Assembly: GCF_050003625.1 (NCBI RefSeq)
Contig: NC_134398.1
Location: forward strand, 200,936,583 to 201,000,582
Reading direction: 5' to 3'
Origin: Haematobia irritans
Lineage: Eukaryota; Arthropoda; Insecta; Diptera; Muscidae
DNA: 64,000 bases
The notes under the pieces are model-generated. The model made no database searches, had not been told where the DNA came from, and worked only from the letters and a program-made list of their open reading frames with translations. The position numbers and the translations under genes are program-made. Shown piece by piece: positions 34,885 through 48,200 of the stretch (the stretch's first letter is position 1; every line of letters starts with the position of its first letter).

Positions 34885-37800
34885 ATTGGCAAAATTTTAT
34901 TTCTATAGAAAATTTTGTAAAAATTTTATTTCTATAGAAAATTTTGTAAAAATTTAATTTATATAGAAAATTTTGTAAAAATTTAATTTCTATAGAAATT
35001 TTTTTTTACATTTTATTTCTATAGAAAATTTTGTTAAAATTTTATTTCTATGGAAAATTTTGTCAAAATTTTATTTCTGTACAAAATTTTGCCAAAATTT
35101 TATTTCTACAGCAGACATTGGACAAAAATTTATTTTTGTAGAACATTTTGCCAAATTTTTTTTTTCCATAGAAAATTTTGTGAAAATTTTATTTCTATCG
35201 AAAATTTGATCAAATTTTTATATGTATAGAAAATTTTGATAGAAATAAAATTTTGAAAAAAGTTTTCTATAGAAATAAAATTTTGACAACATTTTCTATA
35301 AAAATAAAATTTTGACAAAATTTTCTATAGAAAAGTAAAATTTTGACAAAATTTTATTTTTATAGAAAATGTCAAAATTTTATGTCTATAGAAAACTTTT
35401 TCAAAATTTTATTTCTATAGAAAACTTTTTTTCAAAATATTATTTCTATCGAAAATTTGATCAAAATTTTATTTCTATAGAACATTTTATGAAAATATTA
35501 TTTCTATCGAAAATTTCTATAGAAAATTTTGTCAAAGTTGTATTTCTATAGAAAATTTTGTCAAAATTTTATTTTTATAGAAAATTTTGTCCAAATTTTA
35601 TTTCTATAGAAAATTTTGTCTGCATAGAAAATTTTGTCAAAATTTTATTTCAATCGAAAATTTGATCAAAATTTTATTTCTATGGAAAATTTTGTCAAAA
35701 TTTTATTTCTATAGAAAATTTTTGTCAACATTTTATTTCTATAGAAATTTTTTTCTTTTTTTTATTTCTATAGAAAATTTTGTCAAAGTTGTATTTCTAT
35801 AGAAAATTTTGTTAAAATTTTATATCTATAGAAAATTTTGTCAAAATTTTATTTCTATAGAAAATTTTGTCAAAATTTTATTTCTATAGGAAATTTTTGT
35901 CAAAATTTTATTTCTATCGAAAATTTGATCAAAATTTTATATGTATATAAAATTTCGATAGAAATAAAATTTTGAAAAAAGTTTTCTATAGAAATGAAAT
36001 TTTAACAACATTTTCTATAAAAATAAAATTTTGACAAAATTTTCTATAAAAAAAAAATAAAATTTTGACAAATTTTTCTATAGAAAACTTTTTTTTCAAA
36101 ATTTTATTTCTATCGAAAATTTGATCAAAATTTTATTTCTATAGAAAATTTTATTTCTATCGAAAATTTCTATAGAAAACTTTGTCAAAGTTGTATTTCT
36201 ATAGAAAATTTTGTCAACATTTTATTCCTATAGAAAATTTTGTCCACATTTTATTTCTATAGAAAATTTTGTTAAAATTTTGTCTGTATAGAAATTTTGT
36301 CCAAATTTTATTTCTATCGAAAATTTGATAAAAATTTTATTTCTGTCGAAAATGTTGTCAAAATTTTATTTCTATAGAAATTTTTGTCAAAATTTTATTT
36401 CTATAGAAAATTTTGTCAATATTTTATTTCTATAGAAAATTTTGTAAAAATTTTATTTCTATAGAAAATTTTTTCAAAAGTTCTATTTCTATAGAAAATT
36501 TTGTCAAAGTTGTATTTCTATAGAAAAGTTTGTTGAAATTTTATTTCTATAGAAAATTTTATTTCTATAGAAAATTTTCTCAAAAGTTCTATTTCTATAG
36601 AAAATTTTGTCTAAGTTGTATTTCTATAGAAAATTTTGTTAAAATTTTATTTCTATCGAAAATTTGATCAAAATTTTATTTGTTTAAAAAATTTTGTCAA
36701 AATTTTATTTCTATAGAAAATTTTATGAAAATTTTATTTCTATAGAAAATTTTGTCAAAATTTTATTTCTATAGAAAATTTGTCAAAGTTATATTTCTAT
36801 AGAAAATGTTGTCAAAGTTGTATTTCTATAGAAAATTTTGTCAAAATTTTATTTCTATAGAAATTTTGTCAAAATTTTTATTCTATAAAAAATTTTGTAA
36901 AAACTTTATTTCTATAGCAAAAATTTGTCAAAATTTTAAAAATTCTGTCAAAATGTTATTTCTATAGAAAATTTAATGAAAATTTTATTTCTATCGCAAA
37001 TTTGATCAAAATTTTATTTCTATCGCAAATTTGTTCAAAATTTTATTTCTTTAGAAAATTTTGTCAAAACTTTATTTCTTTAGAAAATTTTGTCAAAATT
37101 TTAATTCTGTAAAAATTTTTCAAAATTTTAAAAATTCTGTCAAAATTTTATTTCTATAGAAAATTTTATGAAATTTTTATTTCTTAGCAAATTCGATCAA
37201 AATTTTATTTCTATAGAAAAATTTGTCAAAATTTTATTTCTATAGAAAATTTGTCAAATGTTATTTATATAGAAAATTTTGTCAAAATTTTATTTCTATA
37301 GAAAATTTTATTAAAATTTTTTTTCTATCGAAAATTTGATCAAAATTTTATTTCTACAAAAAATTTTGTCAAAATTTCATTTCTATAGAAAATTTTATGA
37401 AAATTTTATTTTATAGAAAATTTTGTCAAAGTTATTATTTCTATCGAAAATTTGATAAAAATTTTATTTCTGTCGAAAATGTTGTCAAAATTTTATTTCT
37501 ATAGAAAATTTTGTCATAATTTTATTTCTATCGAAAATATTGTCAAAATTTTATTTCTATAGAAAATTTTGTCAAAATTTTATTTCTATAGAAAATTTTG
37601 TCAAAATTTTATTTCTATAGAAAATTTTGTAAAAATTTTATTTCTATAGAAAATTTTTTCAAAAGTTCTATTTCTATAGAAAATTTTGTCAAAGTTGTAT
37701 TTCTATAGAAAAGTTTGTTGAAATTTTATTTCTATAGAAAATTTTATTTCTATAGAAAATTTTTTCAAAAGTTCTATTTCTATAGAAAATTTTGTCTAAG

Positions 37801-39617
37801 TTGTATTTCTATAGAAAATTTTGTTAAAATTTTATTTCTATCGAAAATTTGATCAAAATTTTATTTGTTTAAAAAATTTTGTCAAAATTTTATTTCTATA
37901 GAAAATTTTATGAAAATTTTATTTCTATAGAAAATTTTGTCAAAATTTTATTTCTATAGAAAATTTGTCAAAGTTATATTTCTATAGAAAATGTTGTCAA
38001 AGTTGTATTTCTATAGAAAATTTTGTCAAAATTTTATTTCTATAGAAATTTTGTCAAAATTTTTATTCTATAAAAAATTTTGTAAAAACTTTATTTCTAT
38101 AGCAAAAATTTGTCAAAATTTTAAAAATTCTGTCAAAATGTTATTTCTATAGAAAATTTAATGAAAATTTTATTTCTATCGCAAATTTGATCAAAATTTT
38201 ATTTCTATCGCAAATTTGTTCAAAATTTTATTTCTTTAGAAAATTTTGTCAAAACTTTATTTCTTTAGAAAATTTTGTCAAAATTTTAATTCTGTAAAAA
38301 TTTTTCAAAATTTTAAAAATTCTGTCAAAATTTTATTTCTATAGAAAATTTTATGAAATTTTTATTTCTTAGCAAATTCGATCAAAATTTTATTTCTATA
38401 GAAAAATTTGTCAAAATTTTATTTCTATAGAAAATTTGTCAAATGTTATTTATATAGAAAATTTTGTCAAAATGTTATTTCTATAGAAAATTTTATTAAA
38501 ATTTTTTTTCTATCGAAAATTTGATCAAAATTTTATTTCTACAAAAAATTTTGTCAAAATTTCATTTCTATAGAAAATTTTATGAAAATTTTATTTTATA
38601 GAAAATTTTGTCAAAGTTATATTTCTATAGAAAATTTTGTTAAAATTTTATTTCTATAGAAGTTTTGTCAAAATTTTAATTCTATAAAAAATGTTGTAAA
38701 AACTTTATTTCTATAGCAAAAATTTGTCAAAATTTAAAAAATTCTGTCAAAATTTTATTTCTATAGAAAATTTTATGATAATTTTATTTCTATCGAAAAT
38801 TTGATCAAAATTTTATTTCTATAAAAAAAAATTTCAAAATTTTATTTCTATAGAAAATTTTGTCAAAATTTTAATTCTATAAAATTTTTTGTAAAAACTT
38901 TATTTCTATAGCAAAAATTTTTCAAAATTTTAAAAATTCTGTAAAAATTTTATTTCTATAGAAAATTTTATGAAAATGTTATTTCTATCGAAAATTTGAT
39001 CAAAATTTTATTTCTATAGAAAATTTTGTGAAAATTTTATTTCTATAGAAAATTTTGTCAAAGTTATATTTCTATAGAAAATGTTGTCAAAGTTGTATTT
39101 CTATAGAAAATTTTGTCAAAATTTTATTTCTATAGAAATTTTGTCAAAATTTTTATTCTATAAAAAATTTTGTAAAAACTTTATTTCTATAGCAAAAATT
39201 TGTCAAAATTTTAAAAATTCTGTCAAAATGTTATTTCTATAGAAAATTTAATGAAAATTTTATTTCTATCGCAAATTTGATCAAAATTTTATTTCTATCG
39301 CAAATTTGTTCAAAATTTTATTTCTTTAGAAAATTTTGTCAAAACTTTATTTCTTTAGAAAATTTTGTCAAAATTTTAATTCTGTAGAAAATTTTCTCAA
39401 AATTTTATTTCTTTAGAAAATTTTGTCAAAATTTTAATTCTGTAGAAAATTTTGTCAAAATTTTAATTCTATAGAAAATTTTGTAAAAAATTTAAATCTA
39501 TAGAAAATTTTGTCAAAACTTTATTTCTACAGCAAAAATTTGTCAAAATTTTATTTCTATAGCAAAAATTTGTCAAAATTTTATTTCTATAGAAATTTTG
39601 TCCACATTTTATTTCTA
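34885..39617 (+). repeat. Large 29-bp satellite array with higher-order structure
   Basis: About 4.7 kb of TTTCTATAGAAA/AAATTTTGTCAAAATTT monomers, mostly in the GTC orientation. Two short blocks (about 35235-35345 and 35945-36075) are in the reverse orientation and are duplicates about 720 bp apart. A segment of about 1185 bp starting near 36310 is repeated from near 37440. A partial third copy lies near 39040-39380. Repeated frames such as KFYFYRKFCQNFISIENF come only from the period and carry no protein signal. Confidence 0.97.
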
Positions 39618-40710
39618 ATTAACCTACCCAATATTTTTCATATTTCCGCAACTATTTAGGATTATTTGATGGAAATTAAATCCTTTGACTTATAATTTTT
39701 GTGTAAAGGTTTTGTTGCTGTGTATATACATATATCCCCAAGTATTCAAATCAATACGCAAATAATAGTGGTTATACCTTATTTAGAATTTGCCTTCAAT
39801 TCAAGGTTAAGTTAAAACAGCAATATGTTATTCTGGAAAATACTTCTTCCTCTCTTTCCCTCTCTCACCATTTATATTTGCTACTCATTATTTCTTTTAA
39901 ATTTCGACCCTCATCAGAGTTGTGTTTTTTTTTTTTTTTTGTGAGAGTTTTTGTCGCCACTGTTATTGTTATGGTCTAAAAGAAGATATTCATGACAGGA
40001 AAAGGGAACTCCAGAAAAAAAATAAGAAAAAAACGAAACAATTCATTCCTCTTTACTCAATTCCATATAAAGAATTCTGTTGTTTTAGCTTGAGGGTATT
40101 AAGCGTATCTTTGGCATGGAGTATTTTGTTTTTGTTTTTTGTTGGAAATAAAATAAGGCAAATTAAATGAATACTTGGCAAGATTATCTTATTTTCCTTG
40201 GCATGCTGGGTCTTGCACGCCCCTTCCTTTTGTCATTCCATAACAAATATGCATACATACATATAAATAATCCAAGAGGATAAATTGAGTAAGTTACGCA
40301 TTCTCTTTGGAATAAAACCGCGAAGAAATTATTCCTACCATCACTTGTAAAGTCGAAGGCAATTTGTGAAATGGGAAGATGGGGGAAGTAATAGGACATT
40401 GTAAATTATTTGCCCTGAAACGTAGAACGGAACACTTGATTTATTTCGTTGTGCTTTTAATTGAGTATCCATTTTATTAGGTTGGAATTTTTGTCTTAGG
40501 GATTTTCGTAATAGCTTCGCAATATTATTAAATATTTTCCTTATTTGCTAAAAATGTCTCAAAAATATTTTTTGGAATATTGATTTTAATTTTATTGGGA
40601 GAAATTTTCGCCATGGGCATTTTATTATTATATGCAATAATAATTTTAATGTTATTTCATAGAGATTACTCCTTGAACAAAATGTGATGAATTTGCCAGT
40701 AAAATATGTT
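39618..40710. other. Apparently low-copy sequence between arrays
   Basis: About 1.1 kb of more complex sequence. Frames at 39922-40170 (plus) and 40184-40399 (minus) show no recognisable domain. Possibly flanking host DNA. Confidence 0.45.
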
Positions 40711-40711
40711 A

Positions 40712-41079
40712 TTGAAATATAATTTTGACAAAATTTTCTATAAAACAAAATTTTGACAAAATTGTCTGTTGAAATAAAATTTTGACAAAAGTTTCTATAG
40801 AAAAAACATTTTGACAACATTTTCTATAGAAATAAAATTTTGATAAAATTTTCTACAGAAACAAACTTTTACAAAATTTCTATAGTAATAAAATTTTTAC
40901 AAAATTTTCCATAGAAATAAAAGTTTGACAAAACTTTCTATAGAAATATAAATTTTAAAACATTTGCTATAGGCAAAAATTTTTGAAAAATATTTTAAAG
41001 AAATAATATTTTGAGAAAATTTTTTATAGGATTAAAATTTTAAGAAAATTTTCCATAGAAATAAAATTTTGGCAAATTT
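40712..41079 (-). repeat. 29-bp satellite, split from the next array by an insertion
   Basis: Degenerate monomers in GAC orientation. The array resumes at 41704 after the CCCTA-ended element. Confidence 0.9.
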
Positions 41080-41703
41080 CCCTACGGGAAATTGGTGGAA
41101 ATTGCCACAGACGGACCTATCACAGAACTGGTACCTGTGCTCAAGTTAGTTGCAATTTTTAAACAGTCGTAATTTATTTATTTCCATCCATTAAGATTTT
41201 AATATCAAGCATTTTCACATTTAGTGAAATAAAATTATCAGAATAACCTATTGTTCGACATATTTTAAAAGTTTTTTTTTTTCATTTCGGGTTCGATTGG
41301 GATGCCCAAATTGAAACAGATTTCTAAGAGTTTGTCTGAGACTGGTTCCTGAGGACCTATGGGGTGCTCCTGCTAAATTGTCCCAGGACGTGTCCTTTGG
41401 GATGAGTCCAAAACGCGTCCTAGGTTACGTTACGTGGCAGCCCGATGTATCAGGCTCACTTAGACTATTCAGTCCATTGTGATACCACATTGGTGAACTT
41501 CTCTCTTATCACTGAGTGCTGCTCGATTCCATGTTAAGCTCAATGACAAAACGCGTTCTAAAATATAAATTTACCTAGTCAATGACAAACCAATGTTAAA
41601 GTGACCAGTCCCTTCCATACGTTTTGACCAGAACTGGGACTCGTCCATACACACCAGAGACTCGTCCCGTACTGGTTCTATGGTTGATCCATTTCCCGTA
41701 GGG
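41080..41703 (+). mobile_element. CCCTA-ended non-autonomous element, copy B, with truncated SINE
   Basis: Ends CCCTACGGGAAAT and, inverted, CCCTACGGGAAATGG, a better-preserved pair than in copy A at 12351-13232. It lies inside 29-bp satellite. It shares GACGGACCTATCACAGAACT and the following body with copy A, but has small deletions. Its SINE insertion is at a different position from that in copy A, so the two nested insertions were independent. Confidence 0.92.
41423..41546 (-). mobile_element. Truncated SINE, 124 bp
   Basis: 3' part of the SINE (GTGGCAGCCCGATGTATCAG through TTAAGCTCAATGA). Flanked by CAAAACGCGTCCTA (41409-41422) and CAAAACGCGTTCTA (41547-41560), a 14-bp duplication with one mismatch. 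Confidence 0.92.
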
Positions 41704-44090
41704 TTTCTATAGAAATAAAATATTGAAAAATTTTCTATAGAAACCAATTTTTTAGGAAATTTTCCATAGAAAAAAATTTTGAGAAAATTTTCTATAGCAA
41801 AACAATTTTGAGAAACAAATGTCTACAGAAATTAAATTTTGACAAAATTTTCTATAGAAATAAAATTTTGACAAAATTTTCCATAGATATAAAATTTTGT
41901 ACAGATATAAAATTTTGACAAAATTTTCTATAGAAATAAAATTTCGACAAAATTTTCTATAGATATAAAATTTTGACAACATTTTCTATAGAACTAAAAT
42001 TTTGACAAAATTTTCTATAGATATAAATTTTGACAAAATTTTCTATAGATATGAAATTTTGACAAAGTTTTCTATAGATATAAAATTTTGACAAAATTTT
42101 CTATAGAAATAAAAGTTTGACAAAATTGTTGACTAAAATTTCTACAGAAATAATATTTTAACAAACATTTCCTTTATATAATAAAAATTTTCTATAGAAA
42201 TAAAAAATTGACAAATTTTGACAAAATTCTCTATACACAAACATTTTTGAAATTTTTTTATGGAATTAAAATTTTGATAAAATTTTCTATAGAAATAAAA
42301 TGTTGACCAAATTTTTTATAGGTATAAATTTTTGAAAAATTTTTTATGAAATTAAAATTTCTATAGAAATTAAATTTTGTAAAAATTTTCTATAGAAAAA
42401 AAGTTTGACCAAATTTTCTATAGAAATAAAATTTTAACAAAATGTTCTATAGAAATGAAATTTTGACAAAGTTTCCTATAGCAATAAATTTTGAAAAAAT
42501 ATTCTATAGAAATAAAATGTTGTCAAAAATTTCTATAGAAACAAATTTTTTAGAAAATTTTCCATAGAAATAGCAATACAATTTTAAGAAAAAATGTGTA
42601 TAGAAATTAAATTTTGACAAAATTGTATATAGAAATAAAATTTTGACAAAATTTGCAAAAATGTTGACTAAAATTTCTACAGAAATAATATTTTAACAAA
42701 ATTTTCTTTATATTATAAAAAAGTGACAAATATTGACAAAATTCTCCATACACAAATATTTTTGAAAAAAAAAAATTTTTATGGAATTAAAATTTTGAGA
42801 AAATTTTCTATAGAAATAAAATTATGACCAAATTTTCTATAGAAATAAAATTTTAACAAAATGTTCTATAGAAATTAAATTTTGACAAAGTTTTCTGTAG
42901 CAATAAATTTTGCAAAAATATTCTATAGAAATAAAATGTTGTCAAAATTGGCTATAGAAATTAAATTGTGTAAAAGTTTTCTATATAAATAAAATTTTGC
43001 AAAAATTTTCTATAGAAATAAAATTTTGACAAAATTTTCTATAGAAATAAAATTTTGACAAAATTTTCTAAAGAAATAAAATTAAAATTAAAAAAATAGT
43101 TTGCTGAGATAACATTTTTACAAATTTTTCTATCGAAATAATATTTAGAAAAAAATTTATATAGAAATAAAATATTCGAAATAAGATTTGCCGCTAATGT
43201 GGAACTATAACCGAAACGACAAAAAAATACGAATAGATTTCATCGACTACCTGTTGGATAAATTACAAATTTTTTAGAAAATTTTCCATAGAAATAAAAT
43301 TTTAAGAAAATTTTCTATAGCAATACAATTTTAAGAAAAAAAATGTCTCTAGAAATGAAATTTTGACAAAATTGTCTATAGAAATAAAATTTTGACAAAA
43401 TGTTCTATTAATATAAAATCTTGACAAAATTTTCTATAGAAATAAAATTTTGACTAAAATTTCTACAGAAATAATATTTTAACAAAATTTTCTTTATATA
43501 ATAAAAATTTTCTATAGAAATAAAAAAGTGACAAATTTTGACAAAATTCTCTATACACAAACATTTTTGAATTTTTTTTTTATGGAATTAAAATTTTGAG
43601 AAAACTTTCTATAGAAATAAAATTTTGACCAAATTTTCTATAGAAATAAAATTTTAACAAAATGTTCTATAGAAATAAAATTTTGACAAAATTTTCTGCA
43701 GCAATAAATTTTGCAAAAATATTCTATAGAAATAAAATGTTGTCAAAATTTTCGATAGAAATAACATTTTGTAGAAATAAAATTGTGCAAAAGTTTTCTA
43801 TAGAAATAAAATTTTGCAAAAAATTTCTATAGAAATAAAATTGTATAAAAAGTTTCTATAGCAATTAAATTTTGACAAAATTTTCTATGGACAAAAATTT
43901 TGACAAAATATAGGAACAATTTTTTGAAGAAAAATCTATAGAAATAAAATTTTGACAAAATTTTCTAAAGAAATAAAATTAAAATTAAAAAAAAATAGTT
44001 TGCTGAAATATTTTTTTTAGAAAATTTTCTATCGAAATAATAATTAGAAAAAAAAAATTCTATAGAAATAAAATATTCGAAATAAGATTT
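41704..44090 (-). repeat. 29-bp satellite array with about 0.9-kb higher-order repeat
   Basis: Monomers in GAC orientation. A non-monomer stretch with TAGTTTGCTGA and ATATTCGAAATAAGATTTGC ends one block at about 43097-43190 and another at about 43996-44090. The offset is 899 bp, or 31 monomers. A GACTAAAATTTCTACAG variant run occurs at 42131, 42666 and 43452. About 60 bp of unrelated sequence (43195-43258) separates the blocks. Confidence 0.93.
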
Positions 44091-45245
44091 GCCACTAATT
44101 TGGAACTATGTTTACACTACGGCACTATTAACGAAACGACAAAATTGGATAAATTACAAAAAAAATTAAGGGGATTTTTAATATAGCAAACTAGATTTGA
44201 ATCTTAAGTTTTTTATGATTTCCGTACATATTTTTTTTATTTCCCTTTTGTATTTAATTTTAAGAACTTTTTTATGTCATATACTAATAATTTTTTCTTA
44301 TTACATTTCAGGTAAGAAATGGATGTGCAATATGGATTTTTATAATAAAACTGTAGGTAGAAAATTATTCAAATTAACAATACCGCAATTTCTACTTTAT
44401 ACTTATTTTTACTTATATAAGAGTTTCAGGGATTTTCTTTTTAATATAAAATATTTTTTAAATTTCTTACAACATATTTGAATTTAAAACTTTTATTTAT
44501 TACTTTAAAGCTATTTAATTTAATGATAAGGCAACCAATATTTTAAATGTCTTAGTTTGTGGTTGAATGAATGGTACATCAAAAAGCGCATTCATATCAT
44601 TCGCGGTTGCCAGTTGCAAATATTCTGCAGCAAACTGTCGCATAACGACGACTATCGGATGATTCAGTGACTAAAGTTAATTTGTTTTAATGCATGTCTG
44701 TTATGGCTGAAATGATTAATTTCATTTTAGTAATTCGTTTTTCAGCACTCATGCATGTGCCTTAATACACGATACTCCTCTTTTTCAATGCAGTAAAGTC
44801 CCAATCATAGAGTTTTATTATTTCAAAATTTTTACTGTAAAATCATGAATATGAAATGCAATATAAACGCTCCATTCCTATGACTACCACTGATGATATT
44901 TTTAATTTTCTCGAATAAATTTCATTGGAAAAATTACCCGAGTTGTTTGTTTTTCGAATAATAGAAATACTACAACAGGCGGAGAAAATATAAAGTACCA
45001 TTTAATTAATGTCATCATAAGCAACATTTTGTGTGCAACATTAAAATGACAAATAACACAAAAAGAGTCAATCATTCGTGTGGAGAATTGCTGGTGGCTT
45101 TCACCGTATTCAACAATGTCATCGTTGTAGTCAGTCGTATGGCATGAAAAATGTTTTTGATTTCCTGCTCATCCAATTGATAATAAAATTTTATGAAAAT
45201 TAAATGAAATTGCCACAAACAAGAGACTGAATTAATAGGTCTAAC
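44091..45245. other. Apparently low-copy sequence between arrays
   Basis: AT-rich with some complexity. The 94-codon plus-strand frame at 44197-44481 is a run of Phe/Leu/Ile/Tyr codons and spans a splice-acceptor-like TTTCAG. I do not accept it as coding. Confidence 0.45.
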
Positions 45246-45249
45246 ATAC

Positions 45250-48200
45250 ACAAAAAATATAGTATTTGCTATAGAAATAAATAAAGTTTCCTACAAAAAA
45301 ATAAAATTTTGAGAAAATGTTCTTTAGAAATAAAACTTTTTCTATAGAAATGAAATTTTGAAAAAAAAATCCTATACATATGAAATTTTCACAAAATTTC
45401 CTATAGAAATGAAATTTTCACAAAATTTCCTATAGAAATGGAATTTTGACAAAACTTTTTCTATAGAAATGAAATTTTGGAAAATTTTCCTATAGAAAAG
45501 AAATTTTCACAAAATTTCCTATAGAAATGAAATTTTGACAAAATTTCCTATAGAAATGAAATTTTGACAAAATTTCCTATAGAAATGAAATTTTGACAAA
45601 ATTTCCTATAAAAATGAAATTTTGACAAAATTTCCTATAAAAATGAAATTTTGAAAAAATTTCCTATAGAAATGAAATTTTGAAAAAATTTCCTATAGAA
45701 ATTAAATTTTCACAAAATTTTCTATAGAAATACAATTTTTACAAAATTTCCTATAGAAATGACATTTTGACAAAATTTCCTGCTGAAATGAAATTATGAC
45801 AAAAATTCCTATAGAAATGAAATTTTAATAAAATTTCCATTAGAAATAAAATTTTGACAAAATTTTCTACTGAAATGAAATTATGACAAAATTTCTTATA
45901 GAAATGAAATTTTGACAAAAATTCCTATAGAAATGAAATTTTGACAAAAATTCCTATAGAAATGAAATTTTGACAAAATTTCCTATAGAAATGAAATTTT
46001 GGCAAAATTTCCTATAGAAATGAAATTTTGACAAAATTAGCAATAACATTTTGACAAAATATTCCATAGAAATAAAATGTTGACAACATTTTGTAAAGCA
46101 ATAAAATTTTTACAAAATATTCCATAGAAATGGAATTTTGACAAAATTTCCTATAGGAATGAAATTTTGACAAAATTTCCTAAGAAATAAAATTCTGAAT
46201 AAAATTTTTTATAGAAATAAAATTTTGACAAAATTTCCTATAGAAATAGAATTTTGCAAAAAAATTTTTATAGAAAAAAGCTTACTACAATCTTATATAA
46301 AAATAAAATTTTGATAAAAATTTCTATAGAAATAAAATAATGACCAAATTTTCTATGGAAATAAAATTTTGCAAAACATTTTCATAGAACTAAAATTTTG
46401 CAAAAATTATCCACAGAAAAAAATGTAGACAAAATTGTCTATAGAAATGAAATTTCGACAAAATTTCCTATAGAAATTAAATTTCGACAAAATTTCCTAT
46501 GGAAATAAAATTTTGACAAAATTTCCTATAGAAATAGAATTTTGCAAACATTTTTTATAGAAAAAAGCTTACTACAATCTTATCTAAAAATAAAATTTTG
46601 ATAAAAATTTCTAGAGAAATAAAATTATAACAAAATTTTCTATGGAAAAAAAATTTTGCAAAAATTTTCCATAGAACTAAAATTTTTCAAAAATTATCTA
46701 CAAAAAACAAATGTAGACAAAATTGTCTATAGAAATTAAATTTTGACAAAATTTTCAATAGAAATGAAATTTTGCCAAAATTTCGATAGAAACAAAACAA
46801 CAACATTTTCTATGGAAAAAAAAATTTTGTAAAAATTTTCCATAGAACTAAAATTTTTCAAAAATTATCTACAGAACAAAATGTAGACAAAATTGTCTAT
46901 AGAAAAGAATTTTTGACAAAATTTCCTGTAGAAATGAACTTTTGACAAAATTTCCCATATAAATGAAATTTTGACAAAATTTCTTATAGAAAGGAAATTT
47001 TGACAAAATTTCTTATAGAAATGAAATTTTGACAAAATTTCCTATAGAAATGAAATTTTGACAAAATTTCCTATAGAAATGAAATTATGACAAAATTTCT
47101 TATAGAAATGAAATTATGACAAACTTTTTTATAGAAATGAAATTTTGCCAAAAATTCCTATAGAAATGAAATTTTAATAAAATTTCCAATAGAAATGAAA
47201 TTTTAATAAAATTTCCAATAGAAATAAAATTTTGACAAAATTTCCTATAGAAATGAAATTTTGACAAAATTTCCTATAGAAATGAAATTTTGACAAAATT
47301 TCTTATAGAAATGTAATTTTGACAAAAATTCCTATAGAAATGAAATTTTAATAAAATTTCCAATAGAAATAAAATGTTGACAAAATTTCCTACTGAAATG
47401 AAATTATGACAAAATTAGACAACAATTCCTATAGAAATGAAATTTTGACAAAATTTCCTATAGAAATGAAATTTTGGCAAAATTTCCTATAGAAATGAAA
47501 TTTTGACAAAATTAGCAATAACATTTTGACAAAATATTCCATAGAAATAAAATGTTGACAACATTTTGTAAAGCAATAAAATTTTGACAAAATATTCCAT
47601 AGAAATGGAATTTTGACAAAATTTCCTATAGAAATGAAATTTTGACAAAATTTTCTAAGAAATAAAATTTTGAATACAATTTTTTTTAGAAATAAAATTT
47701 TGAAAAAAAATTTGTATAGAAATAAAATTTTGACAAAGTTTTCTATAGAAATACAATTTTGTCAAAATTTTCTATAGAAATAAAATTTGGACAAAATTTT
47801 CTATAGAAATAAAATTTTGACAAAATTTCCTATAGAAATAGAATTTTACAAAAAAAAAATATAAAAAAAACATTTACTACAATCTCATATAAAAATAAAA
47901 TTTTGATAAAAATTTCTATAGAAATAAAATAATGACAAAATTTTCTATGGAAATAAAATTTTGGAAAAATTTTCCATAGAACTAAAATTTTGCAAAAATT
48001 ATATACAGAAAAAATGTAGGCAAAATTGTCTATAGAAATTAAATTTTGACAAAATTTCCTATAGAAATGAAATTTTGACAAAATTTTCTATAGAAATGAA
48101 ATTTTAAAAAATTTCCTATAGAAAAGAAATTTTAAAAAATTTCCTATAGAATTGAAGTTTTGACAAAATTTCCTATAGAAATGAAATTTTGACAAAATTT

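Noticed and set aside
34885..39617. CRISPR-like regular array
   Set aside because: There are no unique spacers; repeat and spacing are all one satellite monomer. The context is eukaryotic.
44197..44481. 94-codon open frame with membrane-protein-like composition
   Set aside because: Phe/Leu/Ile/Tyr content is what T-rich DNA gives by chance. It crosses a splice-acceptor-like site and has no recognisable motif.
35369..48081. Repeated frames such as KFYFYRKFCQNFISIENF
   Set aside because: Arise from the 29-bp satellite on either strand. Their composition and period follow the DNA repeat.
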